From positions 81,316 through 145,315 of the forward strand of contig CAZIOS010000003.1 in NCBI GenBank assembly GCA_964540905.1: a DNA stretch of 64,000 nucleotides, read 5' to 3'. The translations under genes were made by a program, and so were the position numbers. The notes under the pieces were generated by a model. The model did no database searches. It had not been told where the DNA came from and worked only from the letters and a program-made list of their open reading frames with translations. Below, piece after piece: positions 24,954 to 36,887 of this stretch (its first letter is position 1; the number at the start of each line of letters is the position of its first letter). Source of the DNA: VAYN01 sp964540905. Its GTDB lineage: Bacteria; Actinomycetota; Thermoleophilia; Solirubrobacterales; 70-9.

Positions 24954-25757
24954 ATGGAACTTGCCGGCCGCAAAGCACTTCTGACCGGGGCCACCGGTGG
25001 CCTCGGCCGGGCGATCGCCGGGGCTCTGGCCGGCCAGGGGGCGAGCGTGGCGCTGAGCGCCCGCAAGCCGGAGGCGCTTGAGGCCCTGGCCACCGAGCTG
25101 CCCGGCGACGGCCACCGCGTCCTGCCCGCCGACCTGGCCGAGCCCGGCGCCGCCGAGCGGCTCGCCGCCGCGGCCGGCGCCGTCGACGTCCTCGTCGCCA
25201 ACGCCGGCCTGCCCGGCGCCGGCTGGCTGCTCGACTTCACGCCCGAGCAGGTGACGCGGGCGCTGCGGGTCAACCTCGAGGCGCCGATGCTGCTGGCCCA
25301 GGCGCTGGCGCCGGCGATGATCGAGCGCGGCAGCGGCCAGCTCGTCTTCGTCGCCTCGCTGGCGGGCAAGTCCGCCAGCCCCCTGACCTCGATCTACAAC
25401 GCGACCAAGTTCGGCCTGCGCGGCTTCGCCTTCGCTCTGCGCTCCGACCTGGCGCCGAAGGGAGTCGGCGTCTCGCTCGTCTCCCCCGGCTTCATCCGCG
25501 AGGCGGGGATGTTCGCCGACGCCGGCGCCAAGCCGCCCCCGGGCATGGGCACGAGCACGCCCGAGCAGGTCGCGGCGGCGGTGGTCAAGGCGGTCGTCCA
25601 GGACAAGGTCGAGCTGGCGGTGGCGCCGCGGCGCCAGCGGGCGCTGGCCCACATCGGCCTGGCCAGCCCCAGCATCGCGATCCGGGCGCAGAGCGGCGCC
25701 GCCGGCCAGAAGGCGGCCAGCGCGATCGCCGACGGGCACTCGAAGGACAAGAGGTAG
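24954..25757 (+). CDS. Classical short-chain dehydrogenase/reductase
   Basis: ATG 24954 gives 267 residues with TGATGGLG (NAD(P) motif), VLVANAGLPG, FVASLAGKSASP (active serine region) and IYNATKFGLRG (Tyr-x3-Lys). It matches SDR oxidoreductases that act on ketones or hydroxy-acyl substrates, but the exact one cannot be told. It lies 23 bp before aconitase on the same strand and shares an AT-rich upstream gap with the divergent riboswitch transcript. Confidence 0.85.
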   Translation: MELAGRKALLTGATGGLGRAIAGALAGQGASVALSARKPEALEALATELPGDGHRVLPADLAEPGAAERLAAAAGAVDVLVANAGLPGAGWLLDFTPEQVTRALRVNLEAPMLLAQALAPAMIERGSGQLVFVASLAGKSASPLTSIYNATKFGLRGFAFALRSDLAPKGVGVSLVSPGFIREAGMFADAGAKPPPGMGTSTPEQVAAAVVKAVVQDKVELAVAPRRQRALAHIGLASPSIAIRAQSGAAGQKAASAIADGHSKDKR

Positions 25758-25780
25758 ACGACGACTTTGGGAGGCAACCG

Positions 25781-28588
<2,808 letters not shown>

Positions 28589-28789
28589 CTCCCCGCACGC
28601 AGGGGTACAGGAGGGCCGCGGGAGGCAGGGGGGTCCGCGCGACCCTCACTGCACCTGTTGCGCGTCGGTAGCCAGGGAGGGATGCCGACGCGGCCGTTCC
28701 CCTGGACGGGACTGCCCAGAAGGAACAGTCACCGTCTAGCTATACCGCGCGGGCACCCTGCGGTCAAGCGCAATCGAGCGCTATGGACG
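28589..28789. other. 201-bp convergent gap with hairpins
   Basis: No gene seen. CGCGTCGG and CCGACGCG form an 8-bp stem around a 15-base loop near 28660-28690, and GGGTCCGCGCGACCC is a small palindrome near 28630. These may end the aconitase transcript and that of the opposing DUF3817 gene. Confidence 0.35.
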
Positions 28790-29146
28790 TCAATCGGCCG
28801 CGCTTTGGGCCGGATCGGCGGCAATCGGCGCCTGGGCGATGCCCCAGCCCTTGCGCTCGATCAGCTCGATCCCGACCACGCTGCCGACCGGGCCGATCGG
28901 GGTCAGGGTCGCGGCGAGCAGGGTGTAGGGCGCCTCGCGCCTGACCGCGGCGACCCAGATCACGACGCAGAGGGCGACGAAGCCGATCCCGTGGGCCCAG
29001 CCGAACACCATCGTCTCGGTTTCGAACCCCGGCAGCAGCCAGAAGACGATCAGGGCGGAGAAGATCGCCAGCTCGAACCAGGAGAAGCGCTTGACCCAGA
29101 CGAACAGCTTCCCGGGAACGGGCTTGGCGAAGGGCGAGGACGGCAT
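28790..29146 (-). CDS. DUF3817 integral membrane protein
   Basis: ATG 29146 gives 118 residues with three membrane segments: FELAIFSALIVFWLLPGF, GWAHGIGFVALCVVIWVAAV and LLAATLTPIGPVGSVVGIEL. The GWAHG and TPIGPVGSVVGIE blocks are the DUF3817 signature. Function is unknown; the family is common in actinobacteria. It starts five bp after the oxoglutarate dehydrogenase stop and is probably in the same transcript. The reading frame stays open upstream, but that part is antisense-like filler overlapping the dehydrogenase. Confidence 0.82.
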   Translation of the reverse strand: MPSSPFAKPVPGKLFVWVKRFSWFELAIFSALIVFWLLPGFETETMVFGWAHGIGFVALCVVIWVAAVRREAPYTLLAATLTPIGPVGSVVGIELIERKGWGIAQAPIAADPAQSAAD

Positions 29147-29151
29147 CGGGC

Positions 29152-32100
29152 TCAGACGCTGGGTGTGAGCGCGGTGAGGACGATCCGCTCCTGCTCGCGC
29201 GCGTGGGCGCCGGAGTAGCCCTCGCCGGGGCTGGCCCGGCCCTGGCGGCCGATGTAGGTGAAGTCGACCCCCTCCGGCAGCAGCTGGGGCATGCGGCGGG
29301 ACATCACCTTCCAGGCGCCCATGTTGCGCGGCTCCTCCTGGACCCAGGCGATCTCCTTCAGGTTCGGGTAGCGGCCGATCAGCTCGGCGAGCTGCTCTTT
29401 GGCGAACGGGTAGAGCATCTCGACCCGGGCGATCGCGACGTTGTCGGCCGCCTCGCGGCGCTCGCTGGCGTCCATGTCGAAGTAGACCTTGCCGGTGCAG
29501 AGGACCAGCCGCTCGACCTGCTCGCGCCGCTCGGTCGCGCGCGGGTCGTCGAGGATGAAGTGCAGCTCGCCCTCGGTCAGCTGCTCGAGGCTGGCCGTCG
29601 CCCGGTCGAGCCGCAGCAGCCCCTTCGGGGTGAAGACGATCAGCGGCCGCGGCTTGCGGATCAGTGCCTGGCGGCGCAGCAGGTGGAAGTACTGGGCGGC
29701 GGTGGTCGGGTAGGCGATGCGGATGTTGCCCTCGGCGCCGAGCGCGAGGAAGCGCTCGATGCGGGCGCTTGAGTGCTCCGGCCCCGAGCCCTCGTAGCCG
29801 TGCGGCAGCAGCATCGTCAGGCGGCTGGTCTGGCCCCACTTCGACTCGCCGGAGACGATGAAGCTGTCGATGATCACCTGGGCGGCGTTGGCGAAGTCGC
29901 CGAACTGGGCCTCCCAGAGGACCAGCGCGCTCGGGGTCGCCGCCGAGTAGCCGTACTCGAAGCCGAGGCAGGCGATCTCCGAGAGCGGGCTGTTGTAGAG
30001 CTCGAACGGCGCCGCCGCGTCCTCGAGGTTCTGCATCGGGCAGTACTTGAGGCCGGTGTTCTCGTCGTGGAGGACGAGGTGGCGGTGGGAGAAGGTGCCG
30101 CGCTCGGTGTCCTGGCCGGTGAGGCGGATGTGGATGCCCTCGGTCAGCAGCGAGCTGAAGGCCAGCGCCTCGGCGTGGCCGAAGTCGATGCCGCCCTGGT
30201 CGATCGCCTCGATCCGTTTCGAGAGCGGCCGCCGCAGCTTGCGGTGGACGTTGAATCCCTCCGGCGTCCTCAGCAGTTCCTGGTTCAGCGCGTGCAGCTT
30301 CTCGACGCTGACCGCGGTGTCGACCGGCGGGCTGGCGGTGCGGTCGAGCAGTTCGCCGGTGCTGCTGGTGGTGGTCACGGTCGGGTCCTCGTACTCGCCC
30401 GCCTCCATCTTCTCCCGCAGCCCTTTCAGCGCCGCCGTCATCTCCTCGTGGCGGCGCTCGGAGGCGTTGCCGACGTCCTCGGCCGAGACCGTTCCCTCGC
30501 CGATCAGCTTCTCGGCGTAGATCTCGGAGACCGGCGGGTGCGACTTGATCTTCGCCGCCATCGTCGGCTGCGTGTAGGCGGGCTCGTCGGTCTCGTTGTG
30601 GCCGAAGCGGCGGTAGCCGATCACGTCGATGACGACGTCGCGGCCCCAGCGCTCGCGGTAGGCCATCGCCAGCCGCACCGCCGCCGCGCAGGCCTCGACG
30701 TCGTCGGCGTTGACGTGGACGATCGGCACGTTGAAGCCCTTCGCCATGTCGGCGGCGTAGGGGGTCGAGCGCGCCTCGGAGGGGTCGGTGGTGAAGCCGA
30801 CCTGGTTGTTCTGGATCACGTGGATCGTGCCGCCGGTGGTGTAGCCCGGCAGCGCCTGCAGGTTGAGCGTCTCGGCGACCACGCCCTGGGCCGGGAAGGC
30901 GGCGTCGCCGTGCAGCAGCACCGGCACCGCCCGCTTCGGGTCGTGGTGCAGCTCGGCGCCGTCGAAGTCGGACTGCAGGAAGCGGGCGCCGCCGGTGACG
31001 ACCGGGTCGACGAACTCGAGGTGGCTCGGGTTCGGGTAGAGGCGGACCGAGATCTTCTCGCCGTCGGATGTCTCGTGGACGCCGCGGTGGCCGTAGTGGT
31101 ACTTGACGTCGCCGGTGCCGCCGTGCGGGATCGCCGCCACCGCCTTCACCGCGTCGATCCGCTTCGAGCCCTCGAACTCGGCCAGGATCGACTCGACCGG
31201 GCGGCCGAGGTTGTGGGCGAGGACGCTGAGGCGGCCGCGGTGGGCCATCCCGAAGACGACCTCCTCGGCGCCGGCGCGGTGCGAGATCGTGACCAGCTCG
31301 TCGAGCATCGGCACGACCACGTCGAGCCCCTCGATCGAGAACATCTTCTGGCCCAAATACGCTTTCTCGAGGAAGCGCTCGAACTGGAAGACGTCGATCA
31401 GGCGGTCCAGCAGGCGCCGTTTCTCCTCGTCGGCGAGCGGCTGGCGGTGGGCGCCGGTCTCGATCATCTCCCGCAGCCAGATCCGCTGCTGGTGCGAGGA
31501 GAGGTGCTCGACCTGGTAGGCGATCGTGCCGCAGTAGGTCTCGCGCATCCGCGGCAGCGCCTCCAGCAGGGTTTCGCCGGGGACGCCGATGCGCAGGATC
31601 GAGGCCGGGATCCGGGCCATCAGCTCCGGCGTCAGGTTGACGTTCTCCGGCTGCAGCGCCGGGTCGCCCTTGGGCTCGGAGCCGAGCGGGTCGAGGTCGG
31701 CGGCGAGGTGGCCGTGGGTGCGGTAGGCCTTCAGCAGCGAGGTCGCCGCCTGCACCGCCTGCAGCAGCTCCTCGTCGACCTCGCCGGGGGCGGTGCTGGG
31801 TTCGGCGCTGGGGGCGCCGGCGCCGAGCGGCGGCGCCGAGGCCGAGGCCGGGTGGGCGGCGCTGACGGCGCCGGCGTCGATCCCGAGATCGCTGGCGAGC
31901 GCCTCGTAGAACCCGTCCTCGCCCTGCAGCAGCTGCTCGACCCGGCGCAGGAAGGCGCCCGACTCGGCTCCCTGGATCACCCGGTGGTCGTAGGTCGAGG
32001 TCAGCGTCATCACCTTCGAGACGCCGAGCTGCTTCAGCCGTTCGGGCGAGGCGTGCAGCCACTCCGGCGGGTAGGCGATCGAGCCGGTGGCGATGATCGC

Positions 32101-33102
32101 GCTCTGGCCGGCGAGCAGGCGCGGGACCGAGGCCATGGTGCCGATCCCGCCCGGGTTGGTGAGCGAGATGTTGGTGCCCTGGAAGTCGTCGGCGCTGAGC
32201 TTGCTCTCGCGCGTCTTCGCGATCAGGTCTTCGTAATAGGAGTGGAAGGAGGCGAAGTCGAGCCCGTCCGAGCCCTTGATCGCGGGCACCATCAGGGTGT
32301 GGCTGCCGTCCTTCTTCTCGACGTCGACGGCGATGCCGAGGTTGACCGGCGGGTTCTCGATCGCGAACGGCTTGCCTTCGCGCTCGGCGAAGGTCCGCAC
32401 CATCACCGGCTGCTCGACCGTCGCCTGCACGATCGCCCAGGCGACGAGGTGGGTGAAGGAGGTCTTCAGGCCGCGCTCTTTCAGCAGCGAGTTGATCGCT
32501 TTGCGCTTGGCGTCGAGCGTGTCGACGGCGATCGTCCGGAACGAGGTCGCCGTCGGCACCGCCCGGCTCTCGTCCATCGCCTTCGCCAGCATCGCCGCCG
32601 GCCCCCGCAGCTGCTTCTCCTCGCCAACCGCCGCCGCGGTCGGAGCACCATTGCCGACGGCCAGCACATCGTCCTTGGTCACCTTCGCCCCGGGCCCACT
32701 CGGGCTGACCGAAGCAAGATCGACCCCGGTCGCCTCGGCAACCCTTCGCGCCACCGGCGTCGCGCGCACATCGGCGTTGCCGTTACTCGGTACCGCGGCT
32801 GGCACCGCCTGTGCCGCCGGCTCCTCCTTCGCCGCGGGCGGGGTGGAGCCCTCGCCCGGCTCCATCTCAGCCAACGGAGCCCCCACCGGCACTTCGTCGT
32901 CGACGGCCGCCACCAGTTTCGTGATCACCCCGCTGATCGGCGCCGGCACCTCGGCGTCGACCTTGTCGGTGGAGACCTCGACGACCGTGTCGCCCTCGTT
33001 GACGAAGTCACCCGCCGCCACGTGCCACTCGAGGACGATTCCCTCGGTCACCGACTCGCCCATCTCGGGCATCGCAATTTGCACGGTGGCCGTCTCTGCC
33101 AT
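29152..33102 (-). CDS. kgd: Multifunctional 2-oxoglutarate dehydrogenase: lipoyl, E3-binding, E2 and E1 domains in one chain
   Basis: 1316 residues; AGAGGAAG precedes ATG 33102. Domains: lipoyl 1-80 (STDKVDAEVPAP, lipoylated Lys47), Pro/Ala linker, peripheral-subunit-binding domain about 112-150 (ATPVARRVAEATGVDLASVS), succinyltransferase about 185-400 (SFRTIAVDTLDAKRKAINSL, active His373 in TSTYDHRVIQG) and a thiamine-diphosphate E1 from about 450 (GMAHRGRLSVLAHNLG, HGDAAFPAQGVVAETLNLQ, IQNNQVGFTTDP). It converts 2-oxoglutarate to succinyl-CoA with lipoamide dehydrogenase. Mycobacterial KGD/OdhA proteins have E2 and E1 fused but lack their own lipoyl domain, so this chain is more complete than that model. 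Confidence 0.95.
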   Translation of the reverse strand: MAETATVQIAMPEMGESVTEGIVLEWHVAAGDFVNEGDTVVEVSTDKVDAEVPAPISGVITKLVAAVDDEVPVGAPLAEMEPGEGSTPPAAKEEPAAQAVPAAVPSNGNADVRATPVARRVAEATGVDLASVSPSGPGAKVTKDDVLAVGNGAPTAAAVGEEKQLRGPAAMLAKAMDESRAVPTATSFRTIAVDTLDAKRKAINSLLKERGLKTSFTHLVAWAIVQATVEQPVMVRTFAEREGKPFAIENPPVNLGIAVDVEKKDGSHTLMVPAIKGSDGLDFASFHSYYEDLIAKTRESKLSADDFQGTNISLTNPGGIGTMASVPRLLAGQSAIIATGSIAYPPEWLHASPERLKQLGVSKVMTLTSTYDHRVIQGAESGAFLRRVEQLLQGEDGFYEALASDLGIDAGAVSAAHPASASAPPLGAGAPSAEPSTAPGEVDEELLQAVQAATSLLKAYRTHGHLAADLDPLGSEPKGDPALQPENVNLTPELMARIPASILRIGVPGETLLEALPRMRETYCGTIAYQVEHLSSHQQRIWLREMIETGAHRQPLADEEKRRLLDRLIDVFQFERFLEKAYLGQKMFSIEGLDVVVPMLDELVTISHRAGAEEVVFGMAHRGRLSVLAHNLGRPVESILAEFEGSKRIDAVKAVAAIPHGGTGDVKYHYGHRGVHETSDGEKISVRLYPNPSHLEFVDPVVTGGARFLQSDFDGAELHHDPKRAVPVLLHGDAAFPAQGVVAETLNLQALPGYTTGGTIHVIQNNQVGFTTDPSEARSTPYAADMAKGFNVPIVHVNADDVEACAAAVRLAMAYRERWGRDVVIDVIGYRRFGHNETDEPAYTQPTMAAKIKSHPPVSEIYAEKLIGEGTVSAEDVGNASERRHEEMTAALKGLREKMEAGEYEDPTVTTTSSTGELLDRTASPPVDTAVSVEKLHALNQELLRTPEGFNVHRKLRRPLSKRIEAIDQGGIDFGHAEALAFSSLLTEGIHIRLTGQDTERGTFSHRHLVLHDENTGLKYCPMQNLEDAAAPFELYNSPLSEIACLGFEYGYSAATPSALVLWEAQFGDFANAAQVIIDSFIVSGESKWGQTSRLTMLLPHGYEGSGPEHSSARIERFLALGAEGNIRIAYPTTAAQYFHLLRRQALIRKPRPLIVFTPKGLLRLDRATASLEQLTEGELHFILDDPRATERREQVERLVLCTGKVYFDMDASERREAADNVAIARVEMLYPFAKEQLAELIGRYPNLKEIAWVQEEPRNMGAWKVMSRRMPQLLPEGVDFTYIGRQGRASPGEGYSGAHAREQERIVLTALTPSV

Positions 33103-33163
33103 TTCTTCCTCTCAGTCTATGAAACCGGGCGAACGACCTTCCCCTCCGAGGTAGGCTGGGGCG

Positions 33164-35155
33164 ATGAGCTACTTCGTCACCGGCGCCACCGGATTCATCG
33201 GCCGCAACCTGGTCGAGCGGCTGCTGCAGCGCGAGGGCACCGTCTACGCTCTGGTCCGGGCCGGCTCACGCGGCCGGCTCGAGGAGCTGCGGACCGGCTG
33301 GGGCGCCGACGGGGCGCGGGTCGTCCCGGTCGCCGGCGACCTCTCCCAGCCCAGCCTCGGGATCGCCGAGGAGGACCTGGTGGCGATGCGGGGCGAGGTC
33401 GAGCACTTCTTCCACCTGGCGGCGATCTACGACATCACCGCCAACGCCGAGTCGCAGGAGATCGCCAACGTCGAGGGGACCAGGCACGCGATCGAGCTGG
33501 CGGGGGCGATCGAGGCCGGCTGCTTCCACCAGGTCAGCTCGATCGCCGCCGCCGGGCTCTACCGCGGCGAGTGGCGCGAGGACATGTTCGACGAGGCGCA
33601 GCGGCTCGACACCAACCCCTACTTCCGCACCAAGCACGAGTCCGAGCGGCTGGTCCGGCAGGAGTGCCCGCGGCCCTGGCGGGTCTACCGGCCGGGGATC
33701 GTCGTCGGCGACTCGCGCACGGGCGAGATCGACAAGATCGACGGCCCCTATTACTTCTTCAAGGCGCTGCAGCGGGCGCGGCGGGTGCTGCCCTCCTGGC
33801 TGCCGATCGTCGGCATCGAAGGCGGCGAGATCAACATCGTCCCGGTCGACTACGTCGCCGCCGCGATCGACCACATCGCCCACAAGCCGAAACTGGACGG
33901 TCGCGCCTTCCACCTCACCGATCCCAACCCGCACACCGCCGGCGAGGTGATCAATCTCTTCGCCAAGGCCGCCGACGCGCCGCAGATGGCGCTGCGTCTG
34001 GACACCGACCTGACCGAACCGGCGACCGGGCTGGCGCGGACGGCGCTGAAGCTGCTGCCGGGCTCGAAGCGGGTCGCGAAGGCGGCTCTGAACGAGATCG
34101 GGCTGCCAGCCTCGGTCCTCACCTACGTCGACTACCCGACCAGCTTCGACTCCAGCGGCGCCCGCAAAGCGCTCAAGGGCTCCGGCATCGAGGTGCCGCC
34201 GCTGCAGAGCTACGCGGCCAAGGTCTGGGACTACTGGGAGCGCAACCTCGACCCCGACCTGTTCAAGGACCGCTCGCTCTCGGGAGCGGTGCGGGGCAAG
34301 ATCGTGCTGATCACCGGCGCCTCCTCGGGGATCGGCAAGGCGGCCGCGGTCAAGGTCGCCGCCGCCGGCGCGACGGTGCTGCTGGTCGCCCGCTCGGCCG
34401 AGAAGCTGGAGGAAACGCGCGACGAGATCGCCGCCGCCGGCGGCTCCGCCCACATCCACCGCTGCGACATGTCCGACGTCGAGGACATCGAGCGGATGGC
34501 CGAGGAGGTGCTCGCCTACCACGGCCACGTCGACATCCTCGTCAACAACGCCGGCCGCTCGATCCGCCGCTCGGTGGCGCTCTCCTACGACCGCTTCCAC
34601 GACTACGAGCGGACGATCCAGCTCAACTACCTGGGGGCGCTGCGGCTGATCCTGGCGCTGCTGCCGACGATGCGCGCCCGCAAATCGGGCCACATCATCA
34701 ACATCAGCTCGATCGGGACCCAGACCAACCCGCCGCGCTTCTCCGCCTACGTCGCCTCGAAGGCGGCGCTGGACGCCTTCAGCCGCGTGATCGCCTCCGA
34801 GGTCAAAGACGACAAGGTCCACCTGACGACGATCAACATGCCGCTGGTGCGGACGCCGATGATCGCGCCGACCCGGATGTACGACATGTTCCCGGCGATC
34901 ACGCCGGAGGAGGCGGCGGAGATGATCGCCAAGGCGATGGTCAACAGGCCGAAGAAGGTGGCGACCAAACTCGGCAACTTCGGCGAGCTGCTCTACGCGG
35001 TCGCGCCCAAGGCCAGCGACTCGATCCTCAACACCGCCTACAAGCTCTTCCCCGACTCGCAGGCGGCCAAAGGCAAAGGCGAGGAGGCGCGCGACAAGGC
35101 GCCGTCGACCGAGGCGGTTGCCTTCGCGCACCTGATGAAAGGCGTCCACTGGTAG
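33164..35155 (+). CDS. Two-domain SDR, fatty acyl-CoA reductase-like (Acr1/FcrA type)
   Basis: 663 residues from ATG 33164. Residues 1-350 are an extended SDR (VTGATGFIGRNLVERLL, HLAAIYDITAN, SSIAAAGLYRG, YFRTKHESERL) of the acyl-CoA reductase type. Residues 375-600 are a classical SDR (ITGASSGIGKAAAVKV, VDILVNNAGRS, NISSIGTQTNPP, YVASKAAL). This order and length match mycobacterial and Acinetobacter acyl-CoA reductases that make fatty aldehyde or alcohol. The next gene encodes an alkyl-DHAP synthase-like enzyme that uses fatty alcohol, supporting the call. It is divergent from the oxoglutarate dehydrogenase with 61 bp between. Confidence 0.82.
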   Translation: MSYFVTGATGFIGRNLVERLLQREGTVYALVRAGSRGRLEELRTGWGADGARVVPVAGDLSQPSLGIAEEDLVAMRGEVEHFFHLAAIYDITANAESQEIANVEGTRHAIELAGAIEAGCFHQVSSIAAAGLYRGEWREDMFDEAQRLDTNPYFRTKHESERLVRQECPRPWRVYRPGIVVGDSRTGEIDKIDGPYYFFKALQRARRVLPSWLPIVGIEGGEINIVPVDYVAAAIDHIAHKPKLDGRAFHLTDPNPHTAGEVINLFAKAADAPQMALRLDTDLTEPATGLARTALKLLPGSKRVAKAALNEIGLPASVLTYVDYPTSFDSSGARKALKGSGIEVPPLQSYAAKVWDYWERNLDPDLFKDRSLSGAVRGKIVLITGASSGIGKAAAVKVAAAGATVLLVARSAEKLEETRDEIAAAGGSAHIHRCDMSDVEDIERMAEEVLAYHGHVDILVNNAGRSIRRSVALSYDRFHDYERTIQLNYLGALRLILALLPTMRARKSGHIINISSIGTQTNPPRFSAYVASKAALDAFSRVIASEVKDDKVHLTTINMPLVRTPMIAPTRMYDMFPAITPEEAAEMIAKAMVNRPKKVATKLGNFGELLYAVAPKASDSILNTAYKLFPDSQAAKGKGEEARDKAPSTEAVAFAHLMKGVHW

Positions 35156-35183
35156 CGCCGCGGTCCAGCCGGACCGGCTCTAG

Positions 35184-36794
35184 ATGACCGAGCGGCGGCT
35201 CAAGCACTGGGGGTGGGGGTACGAGGACCAGGCGCCTACTGCCACACAGCTGCGGGAGGCGGCGGAAGGGATCAGGGCGCGGTTCGGGTTCGGGGGGGAG
35301 GTCGAGAAGCCGCTGCCGCTGGAGGATGTGAAGCTGCGCGAGGCGAGGTTGAAGCGGCCAAGCGGCTTCGGCGACCTCTTCTCGGACGGGCGCTACGAGC
35401 GGGTGTCGCATGGGCTGGGGAAGGCCTACCGGGACGTGGTGCGGGGGTTCCGGGGGGAATTCGAGAACCCGCCAGACCTGGTCGCTTTCCCCCGCGACGA
35501 GTCGGAGATCGAGACGGTGCTGAGCTGGGCCGAGGCCGAGGGGGCGGCGGTGATCCCGTTCGGCGGCGGCACCAGCGTCGTCGGCGGGGTCGAGCCGCGG
35601 CTCGGCGAGCGGCCGGCGGTGACGATGGACCTGCGCCGGCTCGACCGCGTGCTCGAGGTCGACCCGGTCTCGCTGGCGGCGCGGATCGAGGCCGGGGCGA
35701 CCGGGCCGCGGCTGGAGCAGCAGCTGCGCGAGCACGGCCTCACCCTGCGCCACTTCCCGCAGTCCTTCGAGTACGCGACCCTCGGCGGCTGGATCGCGAC
35801 CAGGGCCGGCGGCCACTTCGCCACCGGCCTCACCCATATCGAGGACCTGGTCGAGTCGGTGCGGGCGATTACCCCGCGCGGCACCTGGGAGAGCCGGCGG
35901 TTGCCCGGGTCCGGCGCCGGACCCTCGCCGGACCGGCTGCTGGCCGGCTCGGAGGGGATCCTCGGCGCGATCTCCGAGGCCTGGGTGCGGGTGCGACCGC
36001 GGCCCGAGTTCAAGGCCTCCTGCGGGGTCGAGTTCGGCGACTTCCTCGCCGCCGCGGCCGCTGTGCGGGCGCTCTCCCAGTCCGGCCTGAATCCCGCCAA
36101 CTGCCGCCTGCTCGACGCCTCCGAGGCGGAGCTGACCGGCGCCGGCAGCGGTGAGGCCAGCCTGCTGATCCTCGGCTTCGAGTCCGCCGAGCGCCCGGTC
36201 GAGGCCTGGCTCGAGGCGGCGCTGGAGATCGCCCGCGAACATGGCGGCACCCCGGGCGAGGCGCGAACCGAGGCAGGGGGCGGAGCGGAGGGGGACGCGA
36301 TCGGCGCCTGGCGTGGGGCGTTCCTGCTGGCGCCCTACCTGCGCGACACCTTCGTTGCCTGCGGGGTGCTCTCGGAGACCTTCGAGACGGCGGTCACCTG
36401 GGACCGCTTCGAGGAGCTCCATGCCAGCGTGATGGAGACGGCGCGGCGGGCGGTGGCAGAGGTCACCGGCGCTCCGGCCGAGGGCGTCGGGGCACCACGG
36501 GTGAGCTGCCGTTTCACCCACGTCTACCCGGACGGGCCGGCGCCCTACTTCACGGTGCTGGCGCCGGCGGTCCGCGGCGGCGAGGTGGCGCAGTGGGACG
36601 AGATCAAGGCCGCGGTCTCCGCGGCGCTGCTCGAGGCCGGCGGCACGATCACCCACCACCACGCGGTCGGCCGCGACCACCGCCCCTGGTATGACCGCCA
36701 GCGCCCCGCCCCTTTCACCGCCGCCCTGCGCGCCGCCAAGGCCGAGCTCGACCCCGCCGCCGTTCTCAACCCCGGCGTCCTCCTCGATCCCTGA
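35184..36794 (+). CDS. FAD-dependent alkyldihydroxyacetonephosphate synthase-like enzyme
   Basis: 536 residues starting MTERRLKHWGWGYED, like animal and actinobacterial ADPS. The FAD-binding-4 fold shows PFGGGTSVVGGVEPR, TLGGWIATRAGGHFATG and EGILGAISEAWVRVRP. The C-terminal FTHVYPDGPAPYFTV and THHHAVGRDHRPWYDRQ (the His triad of ADPS) are present. It would exchange the acyl chain of acyl-DHAP for a fatty alcohol, forming an ether bond. It lies 28 bp after the acyl-CoA reductase-like gene. A D-lactate-type dehydrogenase of the same superfamily is less likely given the HHH motif. Confidence 0.87.
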   Translation: MTERRLKHWGWGYEDQAPTATQLREAAEGIRARFGFGGEVEKPLPLEDVKLREARLKRPSGFGDLFSDGRYERVSHGLGKAYRDVVRGFRGEFENPPDLVAFPRDESEIETVLSWAEAEGAAVIPFGGGTSVVGGVEPRLGERPAVTMDLRRLDRVLEVDPVSLAARIEAGATGPRLEQQLREHGLTLRHFPQSFEYATLGGWIATRAGGHFATGLTHIEDLVESVRAITPRGTWESRRLPGSGAGPSPDRLLAGSEGILGAISEAWVRVRPRPEFKASCGVEFGDFLAAAAAVRALSQSGLNPANCRLLDASEAELTGAGSGEASLLILGFESAERPVEAWLEAALEIAREHGGTPGEARTEAGGGAEGDAIGAWRGAFLLAPYLRDTFVACGVLSETFETAVTWDRFEELHASVMETARRAVAEVTGAPAEGVGAPRVSCRFTHVYPDGPAPYFTVLAPAVRGGEVAQWDEIKAAVSAALLEAGGTITHHHAVGRDHRPWYDRQRPAPFTAALRAAKAELDPAAVLNPGVLLDP

Positions 36795-36887
36795 CGGCTT
36801 ACACACTCCTTACACGGGCCTGACCGGCCTCGAACCCGTGCGAACCAGGATCGGGCTGACAGTTGGATCCCTACCAGGAGGTTCCCG

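Noticed and set aside
28790..32062. Long minus-strand frame joined to the DUF3817 protein
   Set aside because: Everything before ATG 29146 is an alternate frame of the oxoglutarate dehydrogenase gene, Arg/Pro/Ala-rich filler.
29773..35187. Very long open frame on the plus strand opposite the oxoglutarate dehydrogenase
   Set aside because: It is antisense to a clear enzyme gene, low-complexity (Leu/Val/Asp/Arg), and arises because very GC-rich DNA lacks stop codons. It also runs out of frame through the acyl-CoA reductase gene.
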